Shown: positions 39,699 through 48,498 of the stretch, piece after piece | Layout of the letters: every line of letters starts with the position of its first letter | Numbering within the stretch: position 1 is the first letter of the stretch | Assembly (NCBI GenBank): GCA_018268255.1 | Contig: JAFDWX010000002.1 | Coordinates: 1 to 64,000, forward strand | DNA: 64,000 nt | Reading direction: 5' to 3' | Source of the DNA: Armatimonadota bacterium | Lineage (GTDB): Bacteria > Armatimonadota > Fimbriimonadia > Fimbriimonadales > Fimbriimonadaceae | Notes under the pieces: generated by a model | Told to the model about the DNA's origin: nothing | Seen by the model: the letters and a program-made list of their open reading frames with translations, nothing else | The model's database searches: none | Translations under genes and position numbers: made by a program

Positions 39699-40424
39699 TT
39701 ACTGCCTAAGAAACGACATCTTAACTTTTTGGTTGCCAGACACGTTGGCTATGGTCTCAAGCCGCTTGCCGTCGGGGGTCAGTTGCATATTGAAAACAGC
39801 TTTCTGGCCGGCCGCGCGCACTGGCTGCCCATTCGAACTGTAGGGGTGGAGTTCGATTCGGTCTTCCTTGACGACAACTGTCCCTTGAAGGCTGTTTTTG
39901 CCCACACCTAAGGAGTAGGTACCGTCTTTCTTGATCTCCAATGTGAAAATGATCGGTGGCTTTTTCTTGGCGGCAAGTTCCTTGTTCACCTTTTCGTTGT
40001 CCATGTGGTAGACGCCAACATACTTGCCTGGGTCGCCGGATGGGGCAACCTTTTTGGCGGGATCGCCGAGTTTCTTGGGTTCAGCGAGCTTGGGATCCTT
40101 CTCTTTGTAAGGATTGGTCGGAACCTTGTCAGCCTCTTTGGCATCCGGCGACTGCTTTTCGGGTTTCTCGCTCGTTGCAGCCGCAGGATCTGCTGGCTTC
40201 GAGTCTTCTGGTTTGGAAGGTTCGGTTGCCCCAGGTTTCGGGTCACTGGACTTGCCCTCCTCGGTCGCCATTGGTGCACTGGGTTTTCCGTCGACGCCTT
40301 TCGGATCTCCTGCGCCATTTTTGGCCACGGTGGTGCCATCTGTAGAGCCAGTGCTGGAAGGTGCCGAACACCCAGCGAAGACGAGTACGGCCAATGCCGC
40401 TATCCACACAATTCGAATTTTCAC
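39699..40424 (-). CDS. Lipoprotein with Lys/Glu/Pro-rich linker
   Basis: This is 241 residues from a GTG with AGGAGA upstream. A lipobox V-F-A-G-C follows the hydrophobic signal (about residues 6-18), so the mature protein is lipid-anchored at its cysteine. About 120 residues of low-complexity K/E/P/S/A sequence come next, then a compact domain (about 130-240). That domain has G-K-Y-V-G-V-Y-H, a G-T-Y-S-L-G-V strand and an ending like small secreted beta-barrel proteins. I do not recognise its function. Upstream on the same strand lies the DUF4139 gene, after a hairpin. Confidence 0.6.
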   Translation of the reverse strand: MKIRIVWIAALAVLVFAGCSAPSSTGSTDGTTVAKNGAGDPKGVDGKPSAPMATEEGKSSDPKPGATEPSKPEDSKPADPAAATSEKPEKQSPDAKEADKVPTNPYKEKDPKLAEPKKLGDPAKKVAPSGDPGKYVGVYHMDNEKVNKELAAKKKPPIIFTLEIKKDGTYSLGVGKNSLQGTVVVKEDRIELHPYSSNGQPVRAAGQKAVFNMQLTPDGKRLETIANVSGNQKVKMSFLRQ

Positions 40425-40474
40425 GTTTTCTCTCCTAGAACCTGTCGGTAGTCGATATATTGTGCAACATGAAA

Positions 40475-40513
40475 TGCGCGCGGCAGATTCCCAAAGAACC
40501 GATACCGCGCGCA
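40475..40513 (-). terminator. Hairpin after the DUF4139 gene
   Basis: A nine-bp GC stem TGCGCGCGG / CCGCGCGCA has a 21-base loop. The downstream T content on the minus strand is poor (ATTTCATGTT), so termination is likely but weak. Confidence 0.5.
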
Positions 40514-40534
40514 ATCAGGCATTTTCTCCTACAC

Positions 40535-41980
40535 CTACCAAGTTTGTTCGACGGTATAGGTGACCTTTTTCACCTCGTTGGCACCTAGCGTCACATTGAA
40601 CCGAACTCCTTCCTTGCCGATACTCTCATAAGGAAGATTTGCCTTAGCAATTTTCCATTCGCCCCAATAGCGCTCGATGACCTCAACGGTTTCGGCGACC
40701 TCTTTGCGATTCCGAACCTCGATCGTGATAGTTTGGCGAGCACCGTGGACTGCGCCGCCACGCCGAATCCACTCGAACCCGTCCCGCTTTCGTTCTGCGA
40801 CAATATCAAACGCTCGGCCGATGTTGAGGCTCACTTTCTCGTTCTTAGGTGTATGATCGATTCGATCTTCGCCTAAAAGCTGGAGCGAACCGCTCTTATC
40901 GCGTTGGAAAACCTTAACCTTACCGGTTGGAAGAGCCATTCCCATCTGGTTCTTTTCGGTGTTTTCAAACTCGACTTTGATGAGAGGTTTGATTGGACCT
41001 GTACCGATTTCCCCCTCATCGATGCGGTAGGAACCGTAGTTCATCATCGCATCGACAATCAGGCGCTTGGTGACTTTGATGTCCTTGGCCTCGAGCAGGG
41101 AAACTTGCTTCTGCTCCTTGTTCCGGACCGTTGCGGGCCGTTCCAAAGTGTACAGGTGATAATCGGCAAACTGCTCTTCGACGAATCCGCCAGGTGAGCC
41201 TGCCGTGCCAGCTCTTGGGCGGTTCATTTGCATCATCTGGGTTTTCGCCTGAGCTCGAGCAACTTCACCGGCCAAGAGCTTGAGCTTTGCGTCCTTGTAG
41301 GTGATCCCGCTCGTGTTATTCAGGGTGACCCAACCTTTGAAGTCTCCAACTCGGCCAGGATTGTCGAGATTGATGACGTAGGAGCTCTCCCAGGTCAAAC
41401 CTCCCGTGAGATAGCTGATTTCAACTTCATTTCGACCTGCTGTGTCTGAGTCGATGTCCCACACCAATGTGGGCTTACTGATCAAGCCATCTGGAAGGGT
41501 GTCCACGACGATTTCACCCGAAGGGCTGAGAAGTATTCGGCCCTGGTCGGTCTTCATCACCAAGCCGTTATAGGTGTAACTGTTTCCTTGGGCAGTGTTG
41601 ACCACCGCGGTTGGAGAGCTCAAGAGAATTCCTGAGATTTGCTCTTTTTCCCCGTTTGGTAGGATGCGCACCAGGTAGATGCGGCTACCCACGGCCTTAT
41701 CCAGAATCGCCCACGGACTGATGAGGTCGTACTGGTAGTTCTGCTCCAGAACGGTGAATTTCGCAGGTCCGGAAATACCTCGGACCGTAACCGAATCGGA
41801 TTCGATCAGCTGGGCGACGCCTTCAATTTTTGCGTCCTGTCGGCCCTTCACCAAGTCGATCGCGCGCACTTCCTTCACAAGGCCGAAATTCTGATTGTAA
41901 ATTGTAAGTTCAATATTGGATGGAGCCGAAACGCTGGCCACCATCATCGCTATGGCACTGCTCATTAACATCATTTGCAC
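40535..41980 (-). CDS. DUF4139 domain-containing exported protein
   Basis: This is 481 residues with an N-terminal hydrophobic export signal and a GGAGG site before the ATG. The DUF4139 signature is clear: Y-L-T-G-G-L-T-W-E-S-S-Y, then G-W-V-T-L-N-N-x-S-G-I-T-Y-K-D-A-K-L-x-L-L-A-G (about residues 191-243). The start (S-N-I-E-L-T-I-Y-N-Q-N-F-G-L-V) is a family-typical first strand. The family is widespread in secreted or periplasmic proteins of unknown role. It lies between dapA and the lipoprotein gene, on the same strand as both. Confidence 0.8.
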   Translation of the reverse strand: MQMMLMSSAIAMMVASVSAPSNIELTIYNQNFGLVKEVRAIDLVKGRQDAKIEGVAQLIESDSVTVRGISGPAKFTVLEQNYQYDLISPWAILDKAVGSRIYLVRILPNGEKEQISGILLSSPTAVVNTAQGNSYTYNGLVMKTDQGRILLSPSGEIVVDTLPDGLISKPTLVWDIDSDTAGRNEVEISYLTGGLTWESSYVINLDNPGRVGDFKGWVTLNNTSGITYKDAKLKLLAGEVARAQAKTQMMQMNRPRAGTAGSPGGFVEEQFADYHLYTLERPATVRNKEQKQVSLLEAKDIKVTKRLIVDAMMNYGSYRIDEGEIGTGPIKPLIKVEFENTEKNQMGMALPTGKVKVFQRDKSGSLQLLGEDRIDHTPKNEKVSLNIGRAFDIVAERKRDGFEWIRRGGAVHGARQTITIEVRNRKEVAETVEVIERYWGEWKIAKANLPYESIGKEGVRFNVTLGANEVKKVTYTVEQTW

Positions 41981-42032
41981 CTCCAGTGCTGTGGGTCAGA
42001 CGAATATGTGTGCGACAGGAGTCGCCCTTGGT

Positions 42033-42935
42033 TCATTGAAGTTGTCGGAATGGGTCGTCGGCCCTGTCGACGATTTGCTTCTCAGCTGCGCTCAATTCGA
42101 CTAATGGAAGTCGAACCGATTGGCAGTCGAAACCTCGCATCGATAGGGCGTACTTAACGGGAACAGGGCTTGGAGCGCTGAAAAGAGCTTTGATCAGCGG
42201 CACGACCTTGTGGTGGGTTTCGCGACTCTTGCTAGGAGTGCTGGAAAAATTCGCGATGATGGACTTGAGTTCAGGACCGATAACGTGCGCTGCGACGCTG
42301 ACAAGCCCGTATCCGCCGACGCTCATGATGGGCAGGGTCATCGCGTCGTCGCCCGAATAGACTCTTAGATTGTCCCCGCATTGGCCGCACACATCGCTGA
42401 TCTGGGCTATGTTGCCGCTAGCTTCTTTGACGGCTACAATATTCGGAATTTCCGCCAGTCGCAGAAGTGTGGACGTCTCCAGGTTGATCGCGGATCGCCC
42501 TTGGATGTTGTAGAGCATGACCGGAAGGGAAGTCGTTTGAGCCACTGCAGAAAAATGTGCAAAGAGCCCTTCTTGGCCCGGACGGTTGTAGTACGGGTTG
42601 ACCAGCATGATGCCGTGCGCTCCCACCCGTTCGGCCATCCGAGTCAACTCCAGGGAGTCGGCGGTGTTGTTTGTTCCGCTTCCAAAGATGATCGCCGCGC
42701 GATCTCCCACGGCGTCCAATGCCAGACGAAGGGAAAGCTCCTTTTCTTCATGCGTGAGCGTTGGAGCTTCTCCTGTGGTCCCGCAAATAACGAGACCATC
42801 GTTTTTCTGGACATCGACCAAGTACTGAGCGATGCGAACGAACTCCGATTCGTTGAGCCTCCCATTCTGGTCGAACGGAGTCAACATCGCCGTTAGGAGG
42901 CGACCCCACTCCCGGGGACCACTAAACTGTGCCAT
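42033..42935 (-). CDS. dapA: 4-hydroxy-tetrahydrodipicolinate synthase
   Basis: This 300-residue protein has the N-acetylneuraminate lyase/DHDPS TIM-barrel pattern. It opens L-L-T-A-M-L-T-P-F, with G-T-T-G-E-A-P-T-L early. Y-Y-N-R-P-G-Q-E holds the second tyrosine, and V-A-V-K-E-A-S-G-N the Schiff-base lysine. It condenses pyruvate with aspartate semialdehyde, made by asd at 51535-52545, toward lysine and diaminopimelate. It is the last gene of the tyrA-aroA-cmk-dapA group. Eleven bases separate it from cmk. Confidence 0.93.
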   Translation of the reverse strand: MAQFSGPREWGRLLTAMLTPFDQNGRLNESEFVRIAQYLVDVQKNDGLVICGTTGEAPTLTHEEKELSLRLALDAVGDRAAIIFGSGTNNTADSLELTRMAERVGAHGIMLVNPYYNRPGQEGLFAHFSAVAQTTSLPVMLYNIQGRSAINLETSTLLRLAEIPNIVAVKEASGNIAQISDVCGQCGDNLRVYSGDDAMTLPIMSVGGYGLVSVAAHVIGPELKSIIANFSSTPSKSRETHHKVVPLIKALFSAPSPVPVKYALSMRGFDCQSVRLPLVELSAAEKQIVDRADDPFRQLQ

Positions 42936-42946
42936 TTACCAGGAGG

Positions 42947-43612
42947 TTACCCCTCGGCGAATTTGCCCATGATCTGGTCGGCAACCTGGTCAGGAGTCAA
43001 TCCAAAGGTCTCCACCAGGTGGGCGTCGCTACTGCACGTGAGAGGGCTGTCTTCCCGTGTGTAGTCCCGATGGTCGCGCTCGCTGATCTGCTTGGTCAAC
43101 GATTCAATTTCAGGCTCTGACCCCTTGACGGCCAGCTCTTGGTGACGGCGCCGTGCACGCTCCTCCAAAGACGCGGTAAGAAAGACCTTGACATCAGCTG
43201 TCGGAGCGACCACGGTCGTCGTGTCGCGTCCTTCCAATACGCACGAGCCTTCTGCCACAAGAGCCTTCTGTCTCGAAACCATCCCAGCGCGAACCTCACT
43301 GAAGACGCTTAGAGCGCTGGCCAGTTCGCTGATCTCCATCGTTCGGATCAGGTCGGTGACGTCCTCGCCGTCCAACAGGACTCGCTGAGGGTTGCCCGGA
43401 CCGAATTCGATCTCCGTGTTTTCTAGGATCTGCGCCGCCTGCACGCCGTCTTGGCTGGTGAGTCCAGCCCGCAGAGCCTTGAGTGCCAAGGCCCGGTACA
43501 TTGCTCCGGTATCCAAATACCGAATTCCGAGTCGCGAAGCGAGGATTTTGGCCACGGTGCTCTTTCCGGCACCCGCGGGGCCATCGATGGCGATAACCAG
43601 GTTCGAATTCAC
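42947..43612 (-). CDS. cmk: Cytidylate kinase
   Basis: This 221-residue protein starts with the P-loop G-P-A-G-A-G-K-S-T at about 10-18. The CMP-binding signature is R-Y-L-D-T-G-A-M-Y-R near 31-39, and a V-L-E-G-R-D-T-T segment appears where G-R-D-I-G-T is usual. The start is a GTG overlapping the aroA stop by four bases. It phosphorylates CMP and dCMP. The aroA-cmk pairing is common in bacteria. Confidence 0.94.
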   Translation of the reverse strand: MNSNLVIAIDGPAGAGKSTVAKILASRLGIRYLDTGAMYRALALKALRAGLTSQDGVQAAQILENTEIEFGPGNPQRVLLDGEDVTDLIRTMEISELASALSVFSEVRAGMVSRQKALVAEGSCVLEGRDTTTVVAPTADVKVFLTASLEERARRRHQELAVKGSEPEIESLTKQISERDHRDYTREDSPLTCSSDAHLVETFGLTPDQVADQIMGKFAEG

Positions 43613-44889
43613 GTGATCACCCCAGTCAGGAAATTGAGGTGCTTCTCGAAATCGGGATAACTTGTTGCGATGCTGTCGGCGTTTTCGACTCGGGTTTCGC
43701 CAGTTGCGACCAGCCCAGCGACGCTAAATGCCATTCCAATCCGGTGGTCGCCCGTGGCGTCGATGGCCGCGCCATGGAGAGGCGTCGGTCCCTCGATGGC
43801 CATCCCATCCTCGTACACTTCGACCTTCGCTCCCATGGATCGCAATCCTTCGCAAACCACCGCAATTCGGTCAGTTTCCTTCACTCTCATCTCCTTGGCA
43901 TCTCGGATCTCCGTCACTCCTTGGCATTGGGTTGCCATCACCGCCAGCACTGGGATTTCGTCGATCAGCCTTGGAACTAATGGACCCTGGATCGAGAAAG
44001 GCTTGAGTCCAGGTCGGCCCCTGACTACAATGTCTGCGATCGGTTCACCGCTTTGTTCGCATTCGTTGTGAAGCTCGAATTCCGCATCTGCCTGTTCCAA
44101 AACGTCAAGAATTCCCGTCCTTGTCGAGTTGATTCCCACGCCTTGTAGGGTTACTTCAGAGTTCGGCAGTATCGCGGCGGCTGCAAGCCAAAATGCGGCA
44201 CTTGAGATATCGCCGGGAACGGTGAACTCAAATCCACGCCAGGTCGCGCCGCCCGCAACGCCTACTCGGTTCTCAGAAGTTCGGCGAACGTCCACTCCCA
44301 GCCCTTGGAGCATGCGCTCCGTATGATCACGCGAGGGTGCAGGTTCGGTCACCCATGTTTCACCTTCCGCGCCGAGACCGGCGAGCAAAATGCACGATTT
44401 GACCTGAGCGCTTGCCACCGGAGAAACGTAGTCAATTCCGCGCAGATTTCCCCCGTGAATTTCCAAGGGCGTTCGATCTCCATGAATCTGTGCGCCCATG
44501 GCGACCAGCGGGTCCACGATCCTCTTCATCGGACGCTTGCTCAGACTCGCATCCCCCACCATCCGGACCCGAATGGGCTGTGCCGCAATCAGGCCAGAGA
44601 GCAGCCGGATCGTTGTTCCACTGTTCCCGCAGTCCAAATCGATCTCCGGCGATATCCACCCAGAAGGGAAGACACCCCACGTCCCATTCGGGTGCTCTTC
44701 GATTTGGCAGCCCAACGCCCGCAAGCAGTTTAGAGTTGAGTGACAGTCCTCTCCAGTCAGGGGGTTGATGATCACGCTGGGCGAGGTGGCGCGAGCGGCG
44801 AACATCGCTGCGCGATGGGTCATGGATTTGTCGGGCGGAACAGCAATCGATCCGCGAAGCGGTCCGCGGGCAGAGACCGTCAGGTGCAT
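43609..44889 (-). CDS. aroA: 5-enolpyruvylshikimate-3-phosphate synthase
   Basis: This 426-residue EPSP synthase opens with P-P-D-K-S-M-T-H-R, the shikimate/phosphate binding motif. L-D-C-G-N-S-G-T-T-I-R-L follows near residues 85-96, and the late V-K-E-T-D-R-I motif is present. It makes EPSP for aromatic amino acids. The start overlaps the tyrA end by ten bases, so the two aromatic genes are coupled. Confidence 0.95.
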   Translation of the reverse strand: MHLTVSARGPLRGSIAVPPDKSMTHRAAMFAARATSPSVIINPLTGEDCHSTLNCLRALGCQIEEHPNGTWGVFPSGWISPEIDLDCGNSGTTIRLLSGLIAAQPIRVRMVGDASLSKRPMKRIVDPLVAMGAQIHGDRTPLEIHGGNLRGIDYVSPVASAQVKSCILLAGLGAEGETWVTEPAPSRDHTERMLQGLGVDVRRTSENRVGVAGGATWRGFEFTVPGDISSAAFWLAAAAILPNSEVTLQGVGINSTRTGILDVLEQADAEFELHNECEQSGEPIADIVVRGRPGLKPFSIQGPLVPRLIDEIPVLAVMATQCQGVTEIRDAKEMRVKETDRIAVVCEGLRSMGAKVEVYEDGMAIEGPTPLHGAAIDATGDHRIGMAFSVAGLVATGETRVENADSIATSYPDFEKHLNFLTGVIT

Positions 44890-45737
44890 TCCTGATATTT
44901 TACTTGAGTGTGTTTGTGGGTCCGAGCCTTGGCTCGGTGAGCTTGTTGGATAGACTTCACCAGCGCAGTCCGATCCTGTCCCTTGACTTGCTGGAGCATT
45001 CGCTTGAGGTGAGTCAGGAACTCCTCGCTCATCTCCTCGATCGCATGCTCATTGAGACTGAGGATTTCGTGCCAGAGCTCGGCTTCGGCACCACCGACGC
45101 GGGTTAGATCCTGCCAGGATCCACCGGTCGCCTCCGGGTGCGGAATGGATGTGGATGTTTGGAGCAACGCATTCGCCAAGAGATGGGGAAGGTGGCTTAC
45201 CAAAGCCACATGGCGATCGTGTTCCTCCACAGTCATCTCGATAGGTATCGCATCCAGCGCGAACACCATCTGCCGCACGCGCTTGAGGCAGAGCGGTTGG
45301 GTTGCATTGTTGGGGGTTAAGATCCAATGAGCGTCGTCAAACAGGTTTTCGCTCGCGTTTTCGATGCCGGACCGTTCGAAGCCAGCCATGGGGTGACCAC
45401 CCACAAACTGCGGAATGAGTTTCTTTGGAACGGTTGCCTGAATCGCGCCCTTGACGCTGGAAGTATCGGTGATTGCACAGTCTGGCGAAGCCAATGGGGC
45501 GAGTTCACCCAACACAGCTCCCACTTGCTTCGGTGGAGTGGCGATGACCCACAAGTCAATCTGACCAGCTTCCGCCACTGAGGGGACGCATCCTTCAAGC
45601 CAACCTTTTTCAAGCGCCAAATCGCACGCTCGGGCATCGGAGTCGATTCCCCAGATAGCCTCAGCAAAGCCCGATTCCGACAATCCTGCCGCAACCGAGC
45701 CTCCGATCAGCCCCATTCCTACGATGCAAACCTGCAA
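44880..45737 (-). CDS. tyrA: Prephenate dehydrogenase
   Basis: This 285-residue protein has an N-terminal Rossmann domain with V-G-M-G-L-I-G-G-S-V (residues 6-15). The mid-region has D-T-S-S-V-K, and G-G-H-P-M-A-G carries the catalytic histidine near 119. The C-terminal domain is helical. It converts prephenate to 4-hydroxyphenylpyruvate. It is the first gene of the group, and the 82-bp gap upstream should contain the promoter. Confidence 0.92.
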   Translation of the reverse strand: MQVCIVGMGLIGGSVAAGLSESGFAEAIWGIDSDARACDLALEKGWLEGCVPSVAEAGQIDLWVIATPPKQVGAVLGELAPLASPDCAITDTSSVKGAIQATVPKKLIPQFVGGHPMAGFERSGIENASENLFDDAHWILTPNNATQPLCLKRVRQMVFALDAIPIEMTVEEHDRHVALVSHLPHLLANALLQTSTSIPHPEATGGSWQDLTRVGGAEAELWHEILSLNEHAIEEMSEEFLTHLKRMLQQVKGQDRTALVKSIQQAHRAKARTHKHTQVKYQECT

Positions 45738-45819
45738 AATGCGATTCCCGTTGCTCTTTCCCCCCGAAGTACGAGAACTATCGTTCGACGGTTTCGAGAA
45801 GTGCTAAGTTCTCCCAACT

Positions 45820-46902
45820 TCAATGGAGAGGACGAGCCGAGCGGATGAAATTGATATCTCGTTCTGCCTGCTCTCGGCCCTGATTTCGCGGCATTGGGAC
45901 TTCAGGATCGAAAAACATCGGCATGTTCCAGTCCGATGCCAACTCACTCGGAAGATATTGTGGCACTTCAATGCCGGAGAGCGTTAGGACCGCCGCGGCC
46001 CACATCCGAGGGACCGTGCTGAGGTTGTAACCTCCACCACCCAGTGCCACGAGCGGCACTCCCAGAGCTTGAATGTCTTGGACGGCCTCAAGCCATTCCT
46101 GGGCTGTGTTCTGAATGTGGGCGAGAGGATCGAGATAGTGCGTATCGGTCCCCATCTGCAGCACGATGGCTTGAGGCTTGAACCAATGCAGAGCATCAAT
46201 GATCCCTTCGCGAAACGCCCAAAGCCAGGTGTCGCCGGTGGTTCCGTCGGAAAGCGGAACGTTGACTGTGGTGTTCTGAGATCCGGTCTCCTGCGCACTA
46301 CCGGTACCAGGGTAGAAACCGGGGCTCATCTGGTGAATCGAGCAAGTCATCACTGAGGGATCGCGTGAAAAGATCATCTCAACCCCATCTCCGTGGTGAA
46401 CGTCAATATCGACGTACGCGACGCGCTCGAACCGATCTCGGAGGATGGAAAGAGCCACTGCACAATCGTTGAACACGCAAAACCCCGAAGCGAACGCACG
46501 TTGGGCGTGGTGAAGTCCGCCTCCAATCCCAAACGCGAGATTCGCCCCATCCACCACGGCTCTGGCAGCAGCGGCACTACCTCCCACGTAGGCGCAGCTG
46601 GCTTCGTACATTCCGGGAAAGTTTGGAGTATCTGAGGTCCCCACGCCGAACTCATAGAAGAATTCGAAAGGAAGCGGATCACCAGAGGAAGCCATCTGGA
46701 TTCCATCAATGTAGTGTGTGCTGTGAACTCGTTCTAGGTCGGCCTGCGACACCAAACCTGGATCGATCACCTCCAAACCGGCCAATTCCTGCAAGATGCG
46801 GATGGTACGACGGAGTCGCTCGGGCCTCAGCGGATGGCGTGGCCCAAAATCGTATTCCATCATGCGCGGATGGTAATAGAAATGGTCGATTCGGGAGGCC
46901 AT
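45820..46902 (-). CDS. Histone deacetylase-family protein (AcuC-like)
   Basis: This 360-residue protein has the arginase/deacetylase motifs: G-G-G-L-H-H-A with the catalytic histidine pair at about 133-134. Y-V-D-I-D-V-H-H-G-D-G carries zinc ligands at about 169-179, and L-Q-M-G-T-D-T-H follows. The bacterial substrates are acetyl-CoA synthetase (AcuC) or acetylpolyamines. AcuC is the likelier guess because of length, but no acs gene is here to prove it. The start lies 40 bases from the divergent methyltransferase start. Confidence 0.88.
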   Translation of the reverse strand: MASRIDHFYYHPRMMEYDFGPRHPLRPERLRRTIRILQELAGLEVIDPGLVSQADLERVHSTHYIDGIQMASSGDPLPFEFFYEFGVGTSDTPNFPGMYEASCAYVGGSAAAARAVVDGANLAFGIGGGLHHAQRAFASGFCVFNDCAVALSILRDRFERVAYVDIDVHHGDGVEMIFSRDPSVMTCSIHQMSPGFYPGTGSAQETGSQNTTVNVPLSDGTTGDTWLWAFREGIIDALHWFKPQAIVLQMGTDTHYLDPLAHIQNTAQEWLEAVQDIQALGVPLVALGGGGYNLSTVPRMWAAAVLTLSGIEVPQYLPSELASDWNMPMFFDPEVPMPRNQGREQAERDINFIRSARPLH

Positions 46903-46942
46903 GATCGACTCAGATTACCGAAGATTAGGTAGGATCGCCGCG

Positions 46943-47596
46943 ATGGACTACTCCTCACTCGAAGGAATTAAGCCGTACTACCGAAACCCGCGCTTGGAAG
47001 TGGCAGTACGCATTCCCGACGGAGTTCGCAAAATCCTGGATGTCGGATGCGGTGCAGGAGCATTCGGCCTCTTTATGAAGAGCGACCGGGGTGCAGAGGT
47101 TTGGGGAATCGAGCTGATGCCTGAACCAGCGGAGTTTGCAAAAGAGCGGTTGGATAAGGTCTTTGTGGGCGATTGTCTTGAACTTCTCCCAACCTTGCCA
47201 GCGGAATCCTTCGATCTGGTGACCTATAACGACGTGCTCGAGCACTTGGTATCTCCGGACGTCGCGGTAAGGGAAAGTGCGCGAGTGCTCAAGCCAGGAG
47301 GCTATCTGGTGACCTCGTTGCCTAACCTCCGCTGCTGGAAACCCTTTATGCGGGTGGTTAAGGATGGGGATTTTCCGCAGGAAGACGAAGGCATTTTCGA
47401 TCGCACGCACCTCCGATGGTTCACGAAGAAGTCCATCCCTCGGCTCTTTGAAGGGAGCGGTTTGAAAATTGAAGTCCTAGACGGACTGAACGAACGATAC
47501 GCCAGAACCCTCCGCATTCTCAATATCCTCACACGCAACAAACTGAGCGACATGAAGTACTTGCAATTCCTGGTGATCGCCCAGAAGCCGAAGTAA
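46943..47596 (+). CDS. Class I SAM-dependent methyltransferase
   Basis: This is 217 residues from the ATG at 46943, with GTAGGAT upstream. A longer frame to 46901 would overlap the divergent gene. Motif I is I-L-D-V-G-C-G-A-G (about residues 32-40), and motif post-II V-Y/F-x-N-D-V-L-E-H-L is the Methyltransf_11/23 type. The substrate is not known. Ten bases later comes a UbiA prenyltransferase, so a role in quinone or isoprenoid modification is possible but not shown. Confidence 0.8.
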   Translation: MDYSSLEGIKPYYRNPRLEVAVRIPDGVRKILDVGCGAGAFGLFMKSDRGAEVWGIELMPEPAEFAKERLDKVFVGDCLELLPTLPAESFDLVTYNDVLEHLVSPDVAVRESARVLKPGGYLVTSLPNLRCWKPFMRVVKDGDFPQEDEGIFDRTHLRWFTKKSIPRLFEGSGLKIEVLDGLNERYARTLRILNILTRNKLSDMKYLQFLVIAQKPK

Positions 47597-47606
47597 ACTG
47601 TTCGGA

Positions 47607-48494
47607 ATGGCCACAGCAGTTCGAGGGACCCAGGCGCTTCGGGTCTATCTCGAAATGATCAAGTTTGAGCATTCGATTTTCGCTTTACCGTTTGCGATGA
47701 TCGGGATGATGTGGGGGTCTCGAGAGTTATCGGGAACGCCGTGGCCCGGTTGGGCCAAGTTCGCGTTGATCGTTGTGGCGATGGTCACCTGCCGGAGCGC
47801 AGCGATGGCATTCAATCGGATTGCCGATCGAGATATCGATGCTGTGAATCCGCGCACGAAAATGCGGGCGATCCCGGCAGGCTTGCTGTCCCTCAGGCAG
47901 GTCAACGTGTTCTTCTTTGCAAGTTGCATCCTGTTTGTGGCGGCAGCCTTTGCCCTCAATCCCCTTGCTGGAGCTTTGTCGCCAGTTGCGCTTCTGGTGA
48001 CGCTCGGCTACAGCGTAGCCAAGCGCTTTACGCCCCTCTGCCATCTGGTTTTGGGCTTGAGTCTGGGTATTGCACCCGCAGCTGCCTGGATCGGTGTGAC
48101 GGGCAAACTCCAACTTCCCATTTTGCCGATCGTGGGTGCCGTGATTGGATGGACCGCGGGATTCGATATCATCTACAGCCTGCAGGATGAGCAGTTCGAC
48201 CGAGACACCGGACTCCGATCACTGCCGCAGACGATTGGCGGCGCTAACGCTCTGTTGTTGAGCAGGGTATTGCATCTGGTTGCGGTTGGATGCCTGATCT
48301 GGGGTGGATTGCTGGTGCACGCCGGAGGTTGGTACTTCGTGGGAGTTTATTGCGCGGGTGCCTTGCTTATTTACGAGCAGTCTTTGGTGAAACCAGCCGA
48401 CTTGAGTCGAGTCAACCTCGCGTTCTTTACTCTGAATGGGTTTGTTTCGCTGGGCCTGTTCCTCTTTGCACTGGTGGACCAGGTTGTAAGGTGA
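47607..48494 (+). CDS. UbiA-family prenyltransferase
   Basis: This is 295 residues with eight or nine hydrophobic helices. The two aspartate-rich prenyl-diphosphate motifs are present: N-R-I-A-D-R-D-I-D (about residues 72-80) and D-E-Q-F-D-R-D. It resembles 4-hydroxybenzoate polyprenyltransferases that also occur in futalosine-type menaquinone makers. The substrate is uncertain. It ends four bases before the following gene, so the methyltransferase, this gene and the next may be one operon. Confidence 0.85.
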   Translation: MATAVRGTQALRVYLEMIKFEHSIFALPFAMIGMMWGSRELSGTPWPGWAKFALIVVAMVTCRSAAMAFNRIADRDIDAVNPRTKMRAIPAGLLSLRQVNVFFFASCILFVAAAFALNPLAGALSPVALLVTLGYSVAKRFTPLCHLVLGLSLGIAPAAAWIGVTGKLQLPILPIVGAVIGWTAGFDIIYSLQDEQFDRDTGLRSLPQTIGGANALLLSRVLHLVAVGCLIWGGLLVHAGGWYFVGVYCAGALLIYEQSLVKPADLSRVNLAFFTLNGFVSLGLFLFALVDQVVR

Positions 48495-48498
48495 TCCA

